From an uncultured Bacteroidota bacterium (GTDB lineage: Bacteria; Bacteroidota; Bacteroidia; Chitinophagales; Chitinophagaceae), in NCBI GenBank assembly GCA_903913355.1, contig CAIWKU010000307.1, positions 1-10,153 on the forward strand: DNA of 10,153 nt, in the 5' to 3' direction. Shown in pieces: positions 6,218-10,153 of this stretch (its first letter is position 1; every line of letters starts with the position of its first letter). A program made the position numbers and the translations under genes. Below the pieces are notes generated by a model. It was not told the origin of the DNA. It searched no databases and worked only from the letters and a program-made list of their open reading frames with translations.

Positions 6218-6273
6218 AAAAGTTCATTTTATTAATTCGCTTCGGGAAAATTCCCTATAAATATACTTAGTAA

Positions 6274-7704
6274 TCAGAATTTATTAAACGGTCCCATAAA
6301 ATTGGTTTTTAGGACCGTAATGCGTTCATTACCCTGGTACAATCCAATTTCCAGTTTTGTTTTCCTATCGCTGATGGATGTATTTGGCAGCACAATAAAA
6401 AATGAACCGGTACCCTGTCCTTCTTTTGCTACTTTTATACTTCTGCCTTCCGCTTCGATAATTCTACCAGGTGCATTTTCCAATCTTAAAGTGATTGGGA
6501 TATCCTGCCTTGTTTTGTTAATCACTTTCACAACATAGAGATTGGAAATACTGTCTGTTCCTCTTTCCTGGTATAACATGCCTGGTGCTCTTACAATGGT
6601 TCCGTCTACATTCTTACGGGTAGCCAACAGAAAAGATAAAATTCCTGCTAATACGATTAGTAATAGGGTATACAATTTCATTCTGACCGTATATTTCAAT
6701 GCCGTACTTCCAGCAATTCCGTTCTCAGATGCATATCGTATTAAACCCCGGTCTTTTTTTGTAGCATCCATAATGGCATTGCACGCGTCAATACAAGCTG
6801 TACATCCCACACATTCCATTTGTAATCCGTTACGTATATCTATAGCCGTTGGGCAAACCTTTACACATTGAAAACAATCAATGCAATCGCCCCTATGAAC
6901 TGTAGGGTCAGCTTCTTTGGTAAACTTAGATCTTGGCTCCCCTCTTTTATAGTCATAGGCAACTATCATTGAGTTGGGATCAAGTAATACGCTTTGCAGA
7001 CGGCCGTATGGACAAATCACTGTACAAACCTGTTCTCTGAAATAGGTATATACGCCAAAGAATACACCTGAAAATACAAGAATAGCAGAAAGACCACCGA
7101 CATGCATGGTTATGGGTTCCCGAACAATCTTTTCCAGCTCATCCATTCCAATGATATAAGACAGGAAAAAATTGGCGATAATAAATGCCAGCAGGTAAAA
7201 AAGAATATTTTTTGTAAGCTTTTTTCGAATTTTTTCTTCTGTCCAGGGAGCATTTTTAAGTATCCTTTGTTGTGCAGCATCGCCTTCAATAAAATACTCA
7301 ATCTTACGAAAAAGCATTTCCATGAAAATGGTTTGAGGGCAAACCCATCCACAGAACAAACGTCCGAATGCTGCCGTAAAAAGTACCACAAATACAATAA
7401 AGGTAATCATGGTAAGGCCGAGGATAAAGAAGTCCTGCGGCCAGAAAATTTTACCAAAAAGAATAAATTTTGCCTCAGGGATATTAAAAAGAAATAGCGG
7501 CCTGTCGTTTACTTTAATAAAAGGCAGTGCAAAAAAAAGTATAAAGAAACCACGACTAACCCAGGTGCGAATTGAATAAAATGTTCCTTTTGGTTTTTGA
7601 GCGAAAACCCATTTTCTTTTCCCACTCGAATCTACTGTTGTCAGCCTGTCACGAAAGGATTCAGGCGAAGTTCTTGAAGATTTCGCTTTTAATTTATCAT
7701 CCAT
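6274..7704 (-). CDS. ccoG: CcoG/FixG, cbb3 oxidase accessory iron-sulfur protein
   Basis: A 476-residue membrane protein, full length for CcoG (RdxA/FixG). The family reduces Cu(II) to Cu(I) for insertion into the cbb3 active site. Seen: a cytoplasmic N-terminus with the family block KRKWVFAQKPKGTFYSIRTW (29-48); membrane helices near 51-68, 88-112, 166-185, 204-222 and 340-361; the membrane-edge cysteines CGWVCPQT (118-125) and CTVICPYGR (227-235); two 4Fe-4S sites, C274-x2-C277-x2-C280-x3-C284 and C298-x2-C301-x2-C304-x3-C308; and a C-terminal Ig-like periplasmic domain (about 370-470). All eight cluster cysteines are present. It starts 13 bases after the ccoP stop, so it belongs to the same transcript. 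An AT-rich leader without a clear ribosome site is normal for the phylum. Confidence 0.97.
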   Translation of the reverse strand: MDDKLKAKSSRTSPESFRDRLTTVDSSGKRKWVFAQKPKGTFYSIRTWVSRGFFILFFALPFIKVNDRPLFLFNIPEAKFILFGKIFWPQDFFILGLTMITFIVFVVLFTAAFGRLFCGWVCPQTIFMEMLFRKIEYFIEGDAAQQRILKNAPWTEEKIRKKLTKNILFYLLAFIIANFFLSYIIGMDELEKIVREPITMHVGGLSAILVFSGVFFGVYTYFREQVCTVICPYGRLQSVLLDPNSMIVAYDYKRGEPRSKFTKEADPTVHRGDCIDCFQCVKVCPTAIDIRNGLQMECVGCTACIDACNAIMDATKKDRGLIRYASENGIAGSTALKYTVRMKLYTLLLIVLAGILSFLLATRKNVDGTIVRAPGMLYQERGTDSISNLYVVKVINKTRQDIPITLRLENAPGRIIEAEGRSIKVAKEGQGTGSFFIVLPNTSISDRKTKLEIGLYQGNERITVLKTNFMGPFNKF

Positions 7705-7717
7705 TTTAAAAGAACAT

Positions 7718-8911
7718 TTATTTTTTCAGGGAGTCCTTAATAGGCTCCTTGTTTGCTTTTCCAGCACTATCTGCTACAGGGGCAGCAGATGCTGCCTCTT
7801 CTTTATACAATTCACCTTGCGGTGCTTTTGGATTAGGAGGATTGGTGCCTCGTAACGATTTAACATAGCTGGCTACCTGTGCTATTTGCTTATTAGAATA
7901 AGTGTTTTGCCATTGCGGCATTGCATTTACTCCATAACGAATCGTCTTGAAAATATTTTTGATACTTCCACCATGTAACCAATAATCATCAGTCAGGTTG
8001 GGTCCTACATTCCCTGCACCTGTAGCTGTATGACAGGCAACGCAGGTGGACACAAATATTGTTTTACCAGCCTCCAGATCAGCAGGAGAAGTTAATAGGG
8101 TTACTGTATTTTCATCTACTGCATCACCTTTTTTTGCCAGGTATTCTTTAATATCCTGATCAGCTTTGATCACTGACAGTTCGTATTCTTTTGCATTAGA
8201 CAACCCTGTATGCGAAACATGAAACCGATATAGGTAGATGCAACCTGATAGAATAGTTATATAAAAACCATAGATCCACCATGGCGGAAGGCGGTTATCC
8301 AGCTCGCGGATACCATCATAGTCATGACCCAAGTCTATATCAGCTTCCTGTTCAGCGGGTCTGAAACTGTTAAAGCGATCCCACCAACTCAGGGTAGGTG
8401 TTTTTTTGACTTCTCCTTTTTCAATAGCCAGTTTCAGGGTTTCAGATTTGAGCAATACATTCATATTATACAGCATAGCCAATATAATGATGAGTTCCAG
8501 AAAAATAACTGACATCATCATATAAAAAGCTTCAGAACTCATACCGGCAATACTTGCATCTGTTGCTGATTTTACTGCGCCTGCGTCTGGTGTAACAGTT
8601 TGGGCAAACAATGGCATGCTAAATAATAAAAACACTGCCACTATAGAAGCTGAGATACCTGCAGTATTGGATTTTTGCTTTTCCTTTTCTTTGTGTAAGG
8701 AAATTTTTGCAACATATAATAGCACTTTACCAAGAATTGCAATACAAGCCAATAATAGAATCATTAGCGCAATCAGGAACAGGGCAACTGTATTACTTAG
8801 TATGGAAGGTGCAGGAGGCCCTGCTGCCAATGCTGGCTGAATGCTAACCAATAACAGACCGGAACAGAGACCGGTGATATATTTTAACCGTTTTGTGAGT
8901 TGTGGGTGCAT
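7718..8911 (-). CDS. ccoP: CcoP, cbb3 oxidase subunit III with one haem c
   Basis: Membrane-anchored cytochrome c subunit that passes electrons to CcoO/CcoN. The 397 residues contain a signal-like segment ending ALAA (1-30); a helix (40-66) and a Lys/Glu-rich loop (73-82); a second signal-like hydrophobic stretch ending PLFAQ (88-104); a helix (127-150); the CcoP N-terminal domain with LSWWDRFNSFRP (174-185) and DYDGIRELDNRLPPWW (197-212); the anchoring helix (212-229); and the haem domain with C290VACH294, GPNLTDDYW and axial Met331 in NAMPQW. Proteobacterial CcoP has two CxxCH sites; here only one exists, as is common in Bacteroidota. The C-terminus is an Ala/Lys-rich tail. The roughly 110 extra N-terminal residues are unusual and have two signal-like parts. 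It follows ccoQ by 18 bases and precedes ccoG by 13. Confidence 0.96.
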   Translation of the reverse strand: MHPQLTKRLKYITGLCSGLLLVSIQPALAAGPPAPSILSNTVALFLIALMILLLACIAILGKVLLYVAKISLHKEKEKQKSNTAGISASIVAVFLLFSMPLFAQTVTPDAGAVKSATDASIAGMSSEAFYMMMSVIFLELIIILAMLYNMNVLLKSETLKLAIEKGEVKKTPTLSWWDRFNSFRPAEQEADIDLGHDYDGIRELDNRLPPWWIYGFYITILSGCIYLYRFHVSHTGLSNAKEYELSVIKADQDIKEYLAKKGDAVDENTVTLLTSPADLEAGKTIFVSTCVACHTATGAGNVGPNLTDDYWLHGGSIKNIFKTIRYGVNAMPQWQNTYSNKQIAQVASYVKSLRGTNPPNPKAPQGELYKEEAASAAPVADSAGKANKEPIKDSLKK

Positions 8912-8929
8912 AATAGTTATGTTTATTTC

Positions 8930-9091
8930 TCAGTTATCAAGTGGTATACGGCTTATCTCCATAAATGTTTTCTTCTTGGTCTTGAATACCCAGATCGTCA
9001 TCACAACAAAGAATACAAAAAACATCAGAAGAGATATAATCCCAAATATGTCGACTCCGCCAATTTTTTCTATGTAATAGATAAATTTCAT
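8930..9091 (-). CDS. ccoQ: CcoQ, small cbb3 oxidase subunit
   Basis: A 53-residue single-pass membrane protein, too short for many gene callers. It starts MKFIYYIEKIGGVDIFGIIS, continues with the membrane helix LLMFFVFFVVMTIWVF (21-36), then a basic stretch KTKKKTF and the ending MEISRIPLDN. The pattern matches CcoQ, which stabilises the core complex: an amphipathic start, one helix, a Trp-Val-Phe-Lys edge, then a short cytoplasmic tail ending PLD. Its place between ccoNO and ccoP (11 bases after ccoNO, 18 before ccoP) is the standard one. The start ATG 9091 is the only Met before the helix. Confidence 0.93.
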   Translation of the reverse strand: MKFIYYIEKIGGVDIFGIISLLMFFVFFVVMTIWVFKTKKKTFMEISRIPLDN

Positions 9092-9102
9092 AATTGGTTT
9101 TC

Positions 9103-10153
9103 TTAGTTTTTATCGGCAACAATTACTTTCTTGGGTTCTGCTTTGATATCTTTTCCTATTCTTTGCAGGTAAGCAATCAAGGCAATGATTTCTTTATTGG
9201 CCGGTGTTTTGATTTTATCTTTTTCCAGGCTGGCTGCAATGGATTCTTCCTGTTTTACCAGATCGGCATTGGCAATCTTATCATATCCATCAGGATAAGG
9301 CACACCTAAAGTTTGCATTGCCCTGATTTTAGCAGGTGTAGAAGCTGTATCAATCGCATCATCCAATAACCAGGTATATTGTGGCATGATGGATCCTGGT
9401 GACATAGATCTTGGATCATACATATGGTTATAATGCCAGCTGTCCGGATATTTTCCTCCTTCACGTGCCAGGTCTGGTCCGGTACGCTTGCTACCCCATT
9501 GGAACGGGTGGTCATAAATGAATTCACCAGCTTTTGAATATTCACCATATCTGGCTACTTCATCCCTGAATGGGCGAATCATTTGTGAGTGACAAGTATA
9601 ACAACCTTCCCTGATATAAATATCACGACCTTGTAATTCCAAAGGTGTATATGGTTTTACACTGGCGATAGTTGGGATATTTGATTTAATCAGGAATGTG
9701 GGTATCATTTCTATTAACCCGCCTATAGCAACAGCCACAAGACTTACGACCAGCATGGTTACAGGTTTTCTTTCAATTACTCTGTGCCAGTATTCTTTTT
9801 TATGTGATACTTCTTTTATAATTGGCATTGCTTCTGCCGCTTCATCAGGTACAAAAGTTCCCTGAAGAACTGTTTTAGCCAAGTTATATACCATGATCAA
9901 TGCGCCTGTCAGATATAATGCACCGCCTATACTTCTCAAAACATATAACGGTTTGATATTGGTTACCGTTTCCAGGAACTGGAACTTCAGTTGTCCTTCC
10001 GGAGTAAATGACTTCCACATCAGGCTTTGTTCAAAACCTGCCCAATACATAGGTACTGCATAAATGATGATACCGATGGTTCCTAACCAGAAGTGATTAG
10101 TAGCTAATTTTTTTGAATATAAAGTAGTATCCCAAAGCCTTGGCACCATATAA
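9103..10153 (-). CDS. ccoNO: CcoNO fusion (cbb3 oxidase subunits I and II), N-terminal part beyond window
   Basis: The frame is open to the right edge, so this is the C-terminal part of a longer protein; the Met at 10149 is internal. Counting from it, residues 1-95 are the last helices of CcoN, the copper/haem catalytic subunit (MVPRLWDTTLYSKKLATNHF, then FLETVTNIKPLYVLRSIGGA). A short charged linker (about 100-125) leads straight into CcoO: an anchor helix (130-150), then the periplasmic haem domain with C183YTCH187, SQMIRPFRDEVARYGEY (188-204), HPFQWGSKRTGPDLAREGGK (214-233), DPRSMSPGS (245-253) and axial Met255 in SIMPQY. Separate ccoN and ccoO genes are usual in Proteobacteria; the fusion is typical of Bacteroidota. 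The reaction is reduction of oxygen to water at low oxygen, with proton pumping. First visible gene of the cco operon. Confidence 0.97.
   Translation of the reverse strand, partial: YMVPRLWDTTLYSKKLATNHFWLGTIGIIIYAVPMYWAGFEQSLMWKSFTPEGQLKFQFLETVTNIKPLYVLRSIGGALYLTGALIMVYNLAKTVLQGTFVPDEAAEAMPIIKEVSHKKEYWHRVIERKPVTMLVVSLVAVAIGGLIEMIPTFLIKSNIPTIASVKPYTPLELQGRDIYIREGCYTCHSQMIRPFRDEVARYGEYSKAGEFIYDHPFQWGSKRTGPDLAREGGKYPDSWHYNHMYDPRSMSPGSIMPQYTWLLDDAIDTASTPAKIRAMQTLGVPYPDGYDKIANADLVKQEESIAASLEKDKIKTPANKEIIALIAYLQRIGKDIKAEPKKVIVADKN

Noticed and set aside
6244..6255. GGGA-AAAT-TCCC hairpin between ccoG and ccoH
   Set aside because: Only a 4-bp stem and no T-run; too weak to call a terminator or processing site inside an operon.
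6867..6882. TTGAAAACAATCAA, another TTGA-N6-TCAA match
   Set aside because: It lies inside the ccoG coding region over the first iron-sulfur cluster codons, is not a full palindrome, and no gene starts just downstream.
7102..7497. Long plus-strand open frame (131 codons) opposite ccoG
   Set aside because: It is antisense to a well-conserved membrane protein, Lys/Asn-rich with no domain; a shadow of ccoG.

Overview
The window reads as Bacteroidota, most likely a Chitinophagaceae-type aerobe or microaerobe. The evidence is AT-rich DNA, starts without clear Shine-Dalgarno sequences, promoter-like sites of the TTG/TAnnTTTG type, a cbb3 oxidase whose CcoN and CcoO parts are fused, a CcoP with one haem site, and lipoprotein and beta-barrel envelope proteins typical of the phylum. 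The exact genus cannot be read from this sequence. No tRNA, rRNA, CRISPR array, insertion sequence or transposase is visible, and no gene-free stretch exceeds 300 bases.

Layout. (1) Bases 1-1531, minus strand: 510 codons of an AlkK/FadD-like acyl-CoA ligase, cut at the left edge, with a candidate promoter at 1567-1597. (2) 1647-2686, minus strand: a lipoprotein with a lipocalin-like look, then a predicted beta-barrel protein whose signal peptide is out of frame by one base. (3) 2687-2891: a divergent intergenic region with promoter candidates on both strands. The plus-strand one is a near-perfect Bacteroidota promoter ending about 10 bases before the ATG it serves. (4) 2892-4348, plus strand: a small Cys/His-rich exported protein, a possible 39-residue membrane peptide, and an outer-membrane-type protein whose mature N-terminus reads CPICGCGGGN. 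(5) 4364-4412: a strong hairpin terminator serving the two converging transcripts. (6) 4463-4912, minus strand: a pyridoxamine-phosphate-oxidase-fold (NimA-like) flavin protein, with a perfect Fnr-type palindrome upstream. (7) 5070-10153, minus strand: the cbb3 oxidase operon in the order ccoNO (cut at the right edge), ccoQ, ccoP, ccoG, ccoH/fixH and a SafE/DsbD_2-type membrane protein.

How it fits together. Genes 9103-10153, 8930-9091 and 7718-8911 encode the structural subunits of a high-affinity cbb3 terminal oxidase. CcoG, CcoH and the SafE-type protein are its assembly and copper-handling partners. The adjacent plus-strand pair carries thiol/His motifs suited to metal binding. My inference is that it handles copper for, or alongside, the oxidase. 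The Fnr-type palindrome before the flavin protein would tie that gene to oxygen or redox control. The left third (lipid activation, envelope proteins) looks unrelated to respiration.
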